From positions 71,869 to 135,868 of the forward strand of contig DATLIX010000012.1 in the NCBI GenBank assembly GCA_035539215.1: 64,000 nucleotides of DNA. Reading direction: 5' to 3'. This document shows, one piece after another, positions 26,209-34,700 of this stretch. Made by a program: the position numbers and the translations under genes. Under the pieces are notes generated by a model. The model did no database searches. It was given only the letters and a program-made list of their open reading frames with translations, and was not told the DNA's origin. Source of the stretch: Dongia_B sp035539215 (GTDB lineage: Bacteria; Pseudomonadota; Alphaproteobacteria; Dongiales; Dongiaceae). Every line of letters starts with the position of its first letter. Position 1 is the stretch's first letter.

Positions 26209-27162
26209 ATGCGCGACAGATTACCGCCCCTGGACTGGCTGCGAACCTTCGAAGCAGCGGCACGGCTGAACAGCTTTGCGGCGGCAGCCGAGGAACTGGG
26301 GATGACCCAGGCCAGCACCAGCCACCATATCCGCAGCCTGGAGAAATGGCTTGGCGCGGCACTTTTCGAAAGATTGCCGCGCAGTGTCCAGCTAACCGAA
26401 ATCGGCAGCGGCTATCTTCCGGCGGTGCGGCGCGCCTTGAACGAGCTATCCGATGCGACCGTCGATCTCTTCGGCCGGGCGGCGCGGCGGTCGATCACCA
26501 TTCAGGCGCCGGCTGCCTTTGCCACCCTCTGGCTGGCGCCCCGTCTGCACCGCTTCGTCAGGACATATCCGCAGATTGAACTGCGCTTGCAGACCTTGAA
26601 CTGGCCAGGCGCCGGGACAGATGACGAGATCGATATCGATATCCGTTACGGCGACGGGACATGGCCTGGTTTCACCAGCCAGCTGCTGCTCGAAGAGCCG
26701 GCGGTACTTGTCTGCTCACCGGCCCTGGGGCGCGGGAAGGGTACGATGACGACGCTGTCGGATCTCGGCGACACGCCTTTCATCCATATTCTGGGGACCG
26801 GCGATCTCTGGCGGGAGATCGGCAAAACCGCAGGAATGAGCGAAGCCGAGCGGACCTGGCTGAATGACAGGAAGCTGATCAAGGTCGATTCATCTCTCGC
26901 AGCCCTTGAATTGGCTGTGAGCGGTCTGGGCGCCGCGCTGGTGTTGCGGTGCTTCGCTGCTTCATATCTGAAGGATGGGCGCCTGATCAGTCCGCTTCCG
27001 CTGCAAGCGGCGACCGGCCAGGCCCATTTCATCGTCGCGCCTGCATCGCAGCGTAGCCTCGCCCCCGAAATGCTCGCTTGCCGCGATTGGCTGCTCGCCG
27101 AAGCGCAATCCGGTCCTGATGTAACTAGGATCGAAAGCCGTGAACCGAATGTTAACCTCTAG
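26209..27162 (+). CDS. LysR-family transcriptional regulator, GcvA/AmpR-like
   Basis: 317 residues. The N-terminal winged helix-turn-helix is typical (LDWLRTFEAAARLNSFAAAAEELGMTQASTSHHIRSLEKWLGAALFER). The effector domain contains the GcvA-subgroup features (APAAFATLWLAPRLHRFVRTYPQIELRL and IDIDIRYGDGTWPG). It lies six bases downstream of the patatin gene on the same strand, unusual for LysR genes, which usually diverge from their target. It may therefore be co-expressed with the patatin or regulate distant genes. Effector unknown. Confidence 0.9.
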   Translation: MRDRLPPLDWLRTFEAAARLNSFAAAAEELGMTQASTSHHIRSLEKWLGAALFERLPRSVQLTEIGSGYLPAVRRALNELSDATVDLFGRAARRSITIQAPAAFATLWLAPRLHRFVRTYPQIELRLQTLNWPGAGTDDEIDIDIRYGDGTWPGFTSQLLLEEPAVLVCSPALGRGKGTMTTLSDLGDTPFIHILGTGDLWREIGKTAGMSEAERTWLNDRKLIKVDSSLAALELAVSGLGAALVLRCFAASYLKDGRLISPLPLQAATGQAHFIVAPASQRSLAPEMLACRDWLLAEAQSGPDVTRIESREPNVNL

Positions 27163-27268
27163 TCCCAAGGATGCAGGTCTGCGCGTGGTTATCGCCGGAC
27201 CGCAATGATCCGTGCGGCCGCTGAAGCGGTTTTTCGGTAATCCGACTTTTGAGTTTGCGGAGATCTGA

Positions 27269-27901
27269 TTGCTCTATAGCGCGACCACGCTTCCCCGCTG
27301 GATCGATCCGGTCTTCAGATTCTCTGCGGCGGTGGTGACAGCGTGGTTTGTCAGCCGCGCGATGCGGGCGTTTTTGGATGCGCCCAATAACGTCATTCTC
27401 GTTTTGCTGGTCATGTCGGAAACCATTTCGTTGATCACGATCATCCTGTCGCGCCGACCGACGATACGTGACGTCCACCCCGCCTATATGGCGTTGACGG
27501 TCAGCGCCAGTTTCATCGTGCCGCTTTTCATTTCCGTGCGTGACAATATCGTCCTCATCCCGCAATCGATCGGCGCAATCGCCTCCGGGATAGGCCTGGT
27601 CTGGATCATCTATGCCAAGCTGTCGCTCGGCCGTTCATTCGGCCTGCTGGCCGCCAAACGCGAGATCAAGGTGAAGGGCGCCTACAGCTTCGTACGGCAC
27701 CCGATCTATGCCGGCTATTTCATCATCCATGTCGCATTTCTGCTGACCAGCTACGATCACGTGAACCTGGTCGTCATTGTCGGCCTCTATTGCATGCAGA
27801 TTCTGCGGGCGCTGCGTGAAGAGAGCATCCTGCAGGAGGACGCACTCTATCGCGACTACTGCAAGAAAGTGCCCTATCGCTTCATCTACGGCGTTTTCTG
27901 A
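27269..27901 (+). CDS. Isoprenylcysteine carboxyl methyltransferase (ICMT)-like integral membrane protein
   Basis: 210 residues with about five transmembrane helices and the ICMT/PEMT signature in the last third (GAYSFVRHPIYAGYF, then LREESILQEDALYRDYCKKVPYRFI), the cofactor-binding region for S-adenosylmethionine. Bacterial members methylate unknown acceptors at the membrane; prenylated proteins are not expected. The start is TTG at 27269, with GGAG six bases upstream. It converges with the agmatinase gene 28 bases away. The function call is by family only. Confidence 0.75.
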   Translation: MLYSATTLPRWIDPVFRFSAAVVTAWFVSRAMRAFLDAPNNVILVLLVMSETISLITIILSRRPTIRDVHPAYMALTVSASFIVPLFISVRDNIVLIPQSIGAIASGIGLVWIIYAKLSLGRSFGLLAAKREIKVKGAYSFVRHPIYAGYFIIHVAFLLTSYDHVNLVVIVGLYCMQILRALREESILQEDALYRDYCKKVPYRFIYGVF

Positions 27902-27928
27902 CGGCTCGTGGTGGCTGACCCGGATGAC

Positions 27929-28882
27929 TCAGCGCCGCCCCAGTGCATAGAGGGCCAGCCATTCCTGGGCGATATGCGCGGCAGCCAGCGCCGTGATTTC
28001 ACCGACATCGTAAGCCGGCGCAACTTCTACCACGTCCATGCCGACGAAATGCAGGCCGGCGAAGCCGCGTAGAATGGCCAATGCCTGGGCGGAGCTCAGC
28101 CCGCCTGCAACCGGCGTTCCAGTGCCGGGGGCGAAAGCGGGGTCCAGGCAATCGATGTCGAAAGTGAGATAGGCCTTCCTGTCGCCGACGATGCGCCGGA
28201 CTTCAGCGATCACGGCTTTGACGCCGTATTCATGCACCCAGTTCGCATCCAGAACATTGAAACCCATGAGATCGTCGTTGTGGGTGCGCAGGCCGATCTG
28301 CACGGAAGCCCGCGGATCGACCAGACCTTCGCGTGCCGCATGATAGAACATGGTGCCATGATCGACGCGTCCATCTCCCGCGGCATCGTTCCAGGTGTCG
28401 GAATGGGCGTCAAAATGAACGAGGGAGAGAGGACCGTGTTTGCGGACATGGGCCCTTAGCAGCGGATAGCTGATGAAATGGTCGCCGCCGATCGACAGCA
28501 GGGCGGCATTCTGGTCGAGGATTGCCGTGGCATGCGCTTCGATCGCGGCGGGGATCGTCTCCGGACGGCCATGATCCCACAGGCAATCGCCATAATCGAT
28601 AACCGCCATCTCTTCGCAAGGATCGATCGGGCAGCCATAGGGGCGTGTCCAGGCCATATGACTGGATGCGGCCCGCACGGCGCGCGGACCGAAACGGGCG
28701 CCGGGCCGGTTGGTGGTCGCCGTATCCAGCGGGAATCCCGTCACCGCGACATCGACGCCCGCCAAATCCTTGGTATATTTGCGACGGAGAAAACTGAGGG
28801 CGCCGGCAAAAGTCGGCTCCATCTGCGTCCCTTTCAAGGAGGCGGCGGTGAAGGCGCGGTCATTGCTTACGGTAGCGCTCAT
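27929..28882 (-). CDS. speB: Agmatinase-like ureohydrolase (arginase superfamily)
   Basis: 317 residues with the three manganese-binding signatures of the family: GGDHFISYP (H135), HFDAHSDTW (D158, H160, D162) and FDIDCLDPAFAPGTGTP. Agmatinase splits agmatine into putrescine and urea. Relatives acting on guanidinobutyrate, guanidinopropionate or guanidine have the same motifs, so the substrate is not certain. GGGAG lies six bases before the start codon at 28882. It is monocistronic, divergent from a GNAT gene across 175 bases. No arginine decarboxylase is in the window, although an aldehyde dehydrogenase of the putrescine-pathway type lies at the far end. Confidence 0.85.
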   Translation of the reverse strand: MSATVSNDRAFTAASLKGTQMEPTFAGALSFLRRKYTKDLAGVDVAVTGFPLDTATTNRPGARFGPRAVRAASSHMAWTRPYGCPIDPCEEMAVIDYGDCLWDHGRPETIPAAIEAHATAILDQNAALLSIGGDHFISYPLLRAHVRKHGPLSLVHFDAHSDTWNDAAGDGRVDHGTMFYHAAREGLVDPRASVQIGLRTHNDDLMGFNVLDANWVHEYGVKAVIAEVRRIVGDRKAYLTFDIDCLDPAFAPGTGTPVAGGLSSAQALAILRGFAGLHFVGMDVVEVAPAYDVGEITALAAAHIAQEWLALYALGRR

Positions 28883-29057
28883 ATCGATCTCCCAACATCG
28901 ACCGTCTGGCGGCCGGCCATGATCGTTGAATCTTCGTTCAACTTTTCGCGGATACTCTTGACCGGCGATGGTGTTATGTCAACCGATCGCCGTGAATGAC
29001 CCGGGGCGGCGGGGTCGCTTCCATCCTCTTCGACGGCACGCAGGGAGATCCTCAAAT

Positions 29058-29564
29058 ATGGTGGATGGCATTTCAATTCGCCCAGCCGAAGCCGCGGATC
29101 ACCCCAGTCTCAAAGCTGGCCTGATCGCGCTGCAGGAATATGAATGCGCGCTGCATGACAGCAGGCTGCCGCCGCACGCCACGGCCGAGCCGTACCTTGC
29201 CTGGATGCTGGGCCAGGTGGCGCAATTCGACGGTATCTGCCTGGTCGCCTCCCAGGGAGATGTTTTCGTCGGTTTCATTGCCGGTTGGGTGGAACGGGCT
29301 GAAAACCCGGCGGAGACTGAAGATTCGACGACCTTCGGTTATATTTCCGACATTTGCCTGTTGCCGCGCTGGCGCGGGCTCGGCTTGTCCGGCACTTTGC
29401 TGTCGGCAATGGAAGCTCATTTCGCCAGTCGCGCCGTCAAGCGCGTGCGTATTTCCACTTTGGCGAATAACCAGGCGGCTCTCGCCGCCTATCGGGCTGC
29501 CGGCTTTCTGCCTTATGAAACCGTGCTGGAAAAAACCATACGTTCCGCCGGAGAAAGGGCCTAA
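29058..29564 (+). CDS. GNAT-family N-acetyltransferase
   Basis: 168 residues. N-terminal ISIRPAEAADHPSLKAGLIALQEYE is a typical GNAT opening. The acetyl-CoA pyrophosphate-binding loop is ICLLPRWRGLGLSGTLL, and the C-terminal strand-helix is VRISTLANNQAALAAYRAAGFLPYETVLEK. The acceptor is unknown. The ATG at 29058 has GGGAG ten bases before it; an in-frame start 30 codons earlier would add a poorly structured Arg-rich stretch. It precedes bdhA by 168 bases, with no obvious functional link. Confidence 0.85.
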   Translation: MVDGISIRPAEAADHPSLKAGLIALQEYECALHDSRLPPHATAEPYLAWMLGQVAQFDGICLVASQGDVFVGFIAGWVERAENPAETEDSTTFGYISDICLLPRWRGLGLSGTLLSAMEAHFASRAVKRVRISTLANNQAALAAYRAAGFLPYETVLEKTIRSAGERA

Positions 29565-29732
29565 CATTGGGCAGCCCAATCGGGCGGCATCATCAAGAAA
29601 TTTTCATGTCCCAAAGCATATTGCGGTGCAATAAAAGGCGCTGCATCCTATGGTCCATCGTACAATCCAACCTCACCACACAGTTTCATCGACAGCGCCC
29701 CGCATCGCGCAAGGCAAGCAAGGAGACAATCT

Positions 29733-30515
29733 ATGTTGAAGGGAAAAACAGCCGTCGTAACCGGCTCGACCAGCGGCATCGGCCTGGCAATCGCCCGCGC
29801 GCTGGCTGCGCAGGGCAGCAATGTGGTGATCAACGGCTTCGGCGACGCGGCGGCGATCGAGAAGGAACGCGCGGCGATCGAAAGCGAATACGGCGTCAAA
29901 GCCAGCTATGACGCCGCGGATATGACGAAGGGGGCTGAGATCGCCGCCATGATCGCCAAGGCGGAAAAAACCTATGGCTCGGTCGATATCCTGGTCAACA
30001 ATGCGGGTATCCAGCACGTCGCCCCGATCGAGGAGTTTCCCGTCGAGAAATGGGATGCCATCATCGCCATTAATCTCTCGGCCGCCTTCCATGCGATCCG
30101 CGCCGCCATCCCCGGCATGAAACAGCGCAAATGGGGACGCATCATCAACACCGCCTCCGCCCACGCTCTGGTTGCGTCACCCTTCAAATCCGCTTATGTC
30201 GCCGCCAAGCACGGCATCGCCGGCCTGACCAAGACGGCCGCCCTGGAACTGGCGACATTCGGCATCACGGTCAACGCCATTTGCCCGGGCTATGTCTGGA
30301 CCCCGCTGGTGGAAAAGCAGATCGCCGATACTGCCAAGGCGCGCGGCATCAGCGAAGATGATGTGAAGAAAAACGTCTTGCTGGCGGCCCAGCCCAACAA
30401 GGAATTCGTCACCGTCGAAGACGTCGCCGCCCTGGCCGTCTATCTCGCTTCCGATGCCGGCAAGTCGATCAACGGCTCGATGCAATCGATCGACGGCGGC
30501 TGGACGGCTGAGTAG
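29733..30515 (+). CDS. bdhA: D-3-hydroxybutyrate dehydrogenase (short-chain dehydrogenase)
   Basis: 260 residues. Cofactor-binding motif TGSTSGIG (10-17), NNAGIQHV at 89-96, and the catalytic S142, Y155 and K159 in the SAHALVAS...YVAAKHG region. The GIQHVAPIEEFP and late NKEFVTVEDVAALAVYLASD segments are typical of BdhA. It oxidises (R)-3-hydroxybutyrate to acetoacetate with NAD, feeding PHB breakdown products into central metabolism, in keeping with phaC in this window. A hairpin follows the stop, then a symporter pair that may bring in short-chain acids. Confidence 0.92.
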   Translation: MLKGKTAVVTGSTSGIGLAIARALAAQGSNVVINGFGDAAAIEKERAAIESEYGVKASYDAADMTKGAEIAAMIAKAEKTYGSVDILVNNAGIQHVAPIEEFPVEKWDAIIAINLSAAFHAIRAAIPGMKQRKWGRIINTASAHALVASPFKSAYVAAKHGIAGLTKTAALELATFGITVNAICPGYVWTPLVEKQIADTAKARGISEDDVKKNVLLAAQPNKEFVTVEDVAALAVYLASDAGKSINGSMQSIDGGWTAE

Positions 30516-30525
30516 CGCCGACGCT

Positions 30526-30557
30526 TTCGGGTCGGAGCAGCAGGGCTTCGACCCGAA
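30526..30557 (+). terminator. Hairpin after bdhA, possible terminator
   Basis: TTCGGGTCG at 30526-30534 and CGACCCGAA at 30549-30557 form a perfect 9-bp stem with a 14-base loop, beginning 10 bases after the bdhA stop. No T-run follows, so it may be an RNA-stability or Rho-linked element rather than a standard intrinsic terminator. Confidence 0.45.
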
Positions 30558-30737
30558 CGCCCCCTCGCGAGGCACCGCCCGCAAACTAATTGACAGAATC
30601 CTTTTCAGGCGTCATCTCAGAACCTGAGGGGATAGATGCGGGCGGCGCGACGATTCTGCCGTCGCATTGTGCTGACGTCCCCGGCTTCATGTATCGAGGT
30701 GCCCGAAGAGCACCGGTTCTTGGCGGGGAGGGGCGGG

Positions 30738-30947
30738 ATGTCCAGGGAATCCACTAAACAGTCATCAAACGGCAAGAAATGGGCGCGTTGGCTGTTGATT
30801 CTACCCTTCATCGCTGTCCTTTGGGTGCCCTTTTACAACAGCGTCGAGCCCAGCCTTGGCGGTGTCCCCTTTTTCTACTGGTATCAGCTGCTGTGGGTCC
30901 TGATCAGCTCGGTGCTGATCTATTTCATCTATCTGACTGAGGGGTGA
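30738..30947 (+). CDS. DUF3311 small membrane protein (symporter companion subunit)
   Basis: 69 residues with two transmembrane helices (ARWLLILPFIAVLWVPFYN and FFYWYQLLWVLISSVLIYFIYL), typical of DUF3311 proteins encoded directly before MctP-type sodium:solute symporters. It probably stabilises or assembles the transporter; its exact role is unknown. The ATG at 30738 is preceded by a strong GGGGAGGGG site, whereas the longer in-frame start at 30636 has an unconvincing N-terminus. The symporter gene starts 82 bases downstream. Confidence 0.85.
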   Translation: MSRESTKQSSNGKKWARWLLILPFIAVLWVPFYNSVEPSLGGVPFFYWYQLLWVLISSVLIYFIYLTEG

Positions 30948-31029
30948 GGCCGGCCACCGGCCTCCACTAGCCGCGTCACGATCGACGAAACCGCCGCATC
31001 AGGCTGCCGAGATTTCAGGGGATATACAA

Positions 31030-32568
31030 ATGCCGAATTGGACCGCCACCATTGTCTTTGTGCTGCTGTTTGTTCTGGTCACCTATCTCGGCTTTGCGGC
31101 CGCGCGGTGGCGGCAGGGCGATCTCAATCATCTGCACGAATGGGGCCTCGGTGGGCGGCGTTTCGGCACCATCGTCACCTGGTTCCTGCTCGGCGGCGAC
31201 CTTTACACGGCCTACACCTTCGTTGCCGTTCCGGCCTTGGTCTATGGTGCCGGCGCTGTCGGCTTCTTCGCCGTTCCCTATACGATTTTGATCTACCCGA
31301 TCCTGTTCCTAGTGTTCCCGCGGCTGTGGACGGTCGCGCATCGCAAGGGCTATGTGACGCCGGCCGATTTCGTGCGCGGGCGTTACGGCAATCGCTGGCT
31401 GGCGCTGGCGATCGCTCTGACCGGCGTGGTTGCCACCATGCCCTATATCGCCTTGCAGCTGGTCGGCATGGAAGTCGTGATCGGCGCTCTCGGCTTTCAT
31501 GCCGAAGGCCTGATCGGCGATCTGCCGCTCATCATCGCCTTCATCATTCTCGCGGCCTTCACTTATACCAGCGGATTGCGCGCACCGGCGATGATCGCTG
31601 TCGTGAAAGACGTGCTGATCTATATCGCGGTGATTGCCGCTGTCATCGTGGTGCCGGCCAAGCTCGGCGGTTTCAGCGCGATCTTTGCAAAGATCGATGC
31701 GGCAAAGGCCATTCTTCCGGTGCCGGCCGACGGCGCGACGATTCCCTTCAGCGGCTATGCCACCTTGGCCCTCGGCTCGGCCCTGGCCCTGTTCCTCTAT
31801 CCGCATTCGATGACCGCTATTCTCTCCTCAAGTGACGGGCGCGTCATCCGGCGCAATGCCTCGATCCTGCCGGCCTATTCGCTGGTGCTCGGTCTGCTGG
31901 CCCTGCTGGGCTTCATGGCGGTGGCGGCGGGCGTCGGCCAAGCGCCGGAATTCGCCGACGGCTTCAAGCAATATGGCGCGAACTTCGCCGTGCCGGCGCT
32001 GTTCCTGGCGATGTTCCCTTCCTGGTTTGTCGGTGTGGCCTTCGCGGCGATTGCAATCGGGGCGCTGGTGCCTGCGGCGATCATGTCGATTGCTTGCGCC
32101 AATCTTTATACCCGCAACATCTATCGCGAATTCATCAACCCCAATTGCAGCCATATCCAGGAATCCAGCCAGGCCAAGATGATGTCGCTGCTGGTCAAAG
32201 TCGGCGCGCTCTTCTTCGTGGTTTACCTGCCGCAGCAATATGCCATCCAGATGCAGCTTCTCGGCGGCATCTGGATCATCCAGACACTTCCCGCCATCAT
32301 GCTGGGCCTGTACACGCGCTGGTTCAATTCCTGGGCGCTGCTGGTCGGCTGGGCCGTCAGCATGGTTGCCGGAACCTGGATGGAAGCCAGCCTCGGCTTC
32401 AAGGGTGCGGTGTTCCCGCTGCATATCCTCGGCTACAGCTTCCCGTGCTATATCGCCCTGGCGACCGTCGCTCTGAACATCGTGATATCGGGCATCCTGA
32501 CCGTGGTGCTGCAATACGGTGCGCCGGACCGGCATGCGGATGATACCACGGCCGCCGATTACGTCTGA
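31030..32568 (+). CDS. Sodium:solute symporter, MctP-like monocarboxylate permease
   Basis: 512 residues with about 13 transmembrane helices of the LeuT-fold SSS family. It opens with WTATIVFVLLFVLVTYLGFAAA and the LNHLHEWGLGGRRFGTIVTWFLLGGDLYTAYTF segment, and has FVRGRYGNRWLALAIALTG and LFLYPHSMTAILSSSDG further on, the pattern of the MctP subgroup that carries lactate, pyruvate, propionate and some amino acids. The paired DUF3311 gene supports this. Proximity to bdhA and phaC makes a short-chain acid such as 3-hydroxybutyrate or acetoacetate a plausible substrate, but that is inference. Confidence 0.88.
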   Translation: MPNWTATIVFVLLFVLVTYLGFAAARWRQGDLNHLHEWGLGGRRFGTIVTWFLLGGDLYTAYTFVAVPALVYGAGAVGFFAVPYTILIYPILFLVFPRLWTVAHRKGYVTPADFVRGRYGNRWLALAIALTGVVATMPYIALQLVGMEVVIGALGFHAEGLIGDLPLIIAFIILAAFTYTSGLRAPAMIAVVKDVLIYIAVIAAVIVVPAKLGGFSAIFAKIDAAKAILPVPADGATIPFSGYATLALGSALALFLYPHSMTAILSSSDGRVIRRNASILPAYSLVLGLLALLGFMAVAAGVGQAPEFADGFKQYGANFAVPALFLAMFPSWFVGVAFAAIAIGALVPAAIMSIACANLYTRNIYREFINPNCSHIQESSQAKMMSLLVKVGALFFVVYLPQQYAIQMQLLGGIWIIQTLPAIMLGLYTRWFNSWALLVGWAVSMVAGTWMEASLGFKGAVFPLHILGYSFPCYIALATVALNIVISGILTVVLQYGAPDRHADDTTAADYV

Positions 32569-32844
32569 CATCGCCCGTACAGCTCTGCATGGCGATGAAT
32601 CCGCAGGTCCGGCCGTCCATCCAGACGGGCCGGGCCACGCGCGCCGGCGATTTGTAAATCAACCGAAAATTAACCCTGATTAGCCAAAATCAATGGGATA
32701 GGGCGCGCGTTTTGGCGTCGCGCCCGGACTTCTTTGGCAGTGCGTTTGACGCATCCTGCTGGCGCGAAGGCACTTGGCGCTCACAATGAGCATGGCGGCT
32801 GCCGAACCGATTGTCTGTTGCCGGCAATCAGCGGAAAGCGACCG

Positions 32845-33735
32845 ATGGATGGGATTGACGTGACCGACCAGTTCGTGACCGAGGGGCCGCTTCCTGCGGA
32901 GCATGCAGCCAGCGGGGCGAAGATCCTGGTCTTTGTCCCCATGTATAATTGCGCAGAGCAGATCTCGCGGGTCGTCGCCCAATTTACCGCGCCGCTGCAG
33001 CGGCGGTTTTCGAAGCTGATCCTCGTCGACAACCGATCCACCGACGGTGGGCTTGAGAAGGCGGCCGCGGCGATCGCGTCACTGGCGGGGATCGACGTGG
33101 AGATCTTACGCAACACGGAGAATTACGGCCTTGGCGGTTCCCATAAGGTCGCTTTTTCACAGGCGATAGAGCAGGGGTTTGACTACATCGTCGTGCTGCA
33201 CGGCGATGATCAGGGCTCGATTGCCGACCTCGTGCCCCACCTTGATCGCGGCCTTCATCAGGAGGTCGACTGTTTACTGGGCGCCCGTTTCATGCGTGGC
33301 AGCCAATTGCAGGGTTATTCCGCCTTCCGCACTTTCGGCAACAGGATCTTCAACCTGCTTTTTTCGATCGCGGCCAAACGGCGGCTCTATGATCTCGGCT
33401 CCGGCCTCAATCTCTATGCAGTCGGCGCCTTGAAGGACCGGGCCTGGCTGACTTTTCCCGATGACCTGACTTTCAACTACTACATGATCCTCGCCAGTGC
33501 GGCAAAGAGCTGGAAGATGCGCTTCTTTCCGTTGACCTGGCGGGAAGAGGATCAGCGGTCGAACGTGAAGCTGTTTCGTCAGGCCTGGAAAGTGATTGCC
33601 ATCTTGCTGTCATTCATTGCCCGGCCGAACCACTTCCTGACTGCTGATTGGCGTGCCGTTCCGGGACGAAGCTATCACGCAGAGATCGTCAAGCGACAGT
33701 ATCGGATCGAAGCGGCGAAGGCGGTACTGCGATGA
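32845..33735 (+). CDS. Family 2 glycosyltransferase (polyprenyl-phosphate type)
   Basis: 296 residues with a GT-A fold: KILVFVPMYNCAEQISRVV, LILVDNRSTDGG (nucleotide-sugar binding), NYGLGGSHKVAFSQAIEQGFDYIVVLHGDDQGS (HGDD as the metal-binding region) and GARFMRGS. It resembles dolichol/undecaprenyl-phosphate glycosyltransferases that load a sugar onto a lipid carrier. The ATG at 32845 has GGAAAG upstream; a longer frame from 32734 is not convincing. It begins a tight run with the next two genes (ATGA overlaps), so the three are surely co-expressed. Sugar unknown. Confidence 0.85.
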   Translation: MDGIDVTDQFVTEGPLPAEHAASGAKILVFVPMYNCAEQISRVVAQFTAPLQRRFSKLILVDNRSTDGGLEKAAAAIASLAGIDVEILRNTENYGLGGSHKVAFSQAIEQGFDYIVVLHGDDQGSIADLVPHLDRGLHQEVDCLLGARFMRGSQLQGYSAFRTFGNRIFNLLFSIAAKRRLYDLGSGLNLYAVGALKDRAWLTFPDDLTFNYYMILASAAKSWKMRFFPLTWREEDQRSNVKLFRQAWKVIAILLSFIARPNHFLTADWRAVPGRSYHAEIVKRQYRIEAAKAVLR

Positions 33736-34700
33736 TGTTTCGCGATGAGCTCGGCATCGCGCCGAACTGGTACAGATACATGTCGGCCCTGGCTTTCATG
33801 GGCTGCGGCATCGCCATGCTTGCCGGCCTGGTGCTGCTCTCAGCGACGTCGCCTGCGATTGCCGACTGGAATGTGGTTGTTACGGCCGGAGCGCTCTATA
33901 TCGTATCGCAGGGATTGCGCGCCTTGCGATTGGCAATCATCGTCGGTGATCCGGGAAAAAGCCTCCGGCAACTGGTTCAAGCGCATCTGGTGGGGGCGGC
34001 TGCATCCTTTGCCCTGCCATACAAGATCGGCGACCTTCTGCGCATCATGGAGCTTGCTTTTGTATTGCGCCGCCGGCGCAACTACGGAATCTGGCGCGCG
34101 GTTCTGGTGATGTGGATCGAACGCGTCTATGACGCCTTGCCGATCGCCGTCCTTCTCTTTTTCCTCGGCGTGACTATCGGGGAAGATACGTTGCGGCTGG
34201 TCGCGCCGATCTTGGCGGCGATGATCGCCTTCATTATCGTGACGCTGCTGACCTTTTTCGTGCTGCCGGAAAACCTTGACGGATTGGCCTTGTTTCTTGC
34301 GCGACGCTATCACGGCAATCGTGTCGTCGCCGTCCTGCGTGCAATTGACCGCCTCTATCACCTGGCCGCAGATGCGCGGCGCATGCTGCATCGCAAGCAT
34401 ATCACGCTGATCTCCATTTCCGCAGTCATCTGGATTGCTGAAATTACTACTGTCGGTCTCATCCTGGGCAAAGGGGAAATCCGCGGGTCAGCCACGGCGC
34501 TGCTGCGCTTCCTATCAGGCCTGCTGTCGCCAACCTCCACACCAGAATTGAATGACCTGAGCGTCTATTCGGTGACGATCGGCCTGCCGTTGCTGGTTCT
34601 GGGGATGATTGCCTGGGTCGCCGCGATACGCTCCGGCCGGCTTTCTGTTGTAACAGGCTCAGGAGCGCTCAACCGATTGGCGGCGCAGAGACCCCAATGA
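33732..34700 (+). CDS. Lysylphosphatidylglycerol synthetase/flippase-like (UPF0104/AglD-type) membrane protein
   Basis: 322 residues with about eight transmembrane helices and the family hallmark in the middle (LRALRLAIIVGD, AHLVGAAASFALPYKIGDLLRIMELAFVL, then VMWIERVYDALPIAVLLFF). Proteins with this fold include the flippase part of MprF and AglD-type proteins in glycan clusters, suggesting movement of a lipid-linked intermediate across the membrane. The start ATG overlaps the GT2 stop (ATGATG), and its own stop overlaps the next start the same way. The precise role here is inferred from neighbours. Confidence 0.7.
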   Translation: MMFRDELGIAPNWYRYMSALAFMGCGIAMLAGLVLLSATSPAIADWNVVVTAGALYIVSQGLRALRLAIIVGDPGKSLRQLVQAHLVGAAASFALPYKIGDLLRIMELAFVLRRRRNYGIWRAVLVMWIERVYDALPIAVLLFFLGVTIGEDTLRLVAPILAAMIAFIIVTLLTFFVLPENLDGLALFLARRYHGNRVVAVLRAIDRLYHLAADARRMLHRKHITLISISAVIWIAEITTVGLILGKGEIRGSATALLRFLSGLLSPTSTPELNDLSVYSVTIGLPLLVLGMIAWVAAIRSGRLSVVTGSGALNRLAAQRPQ

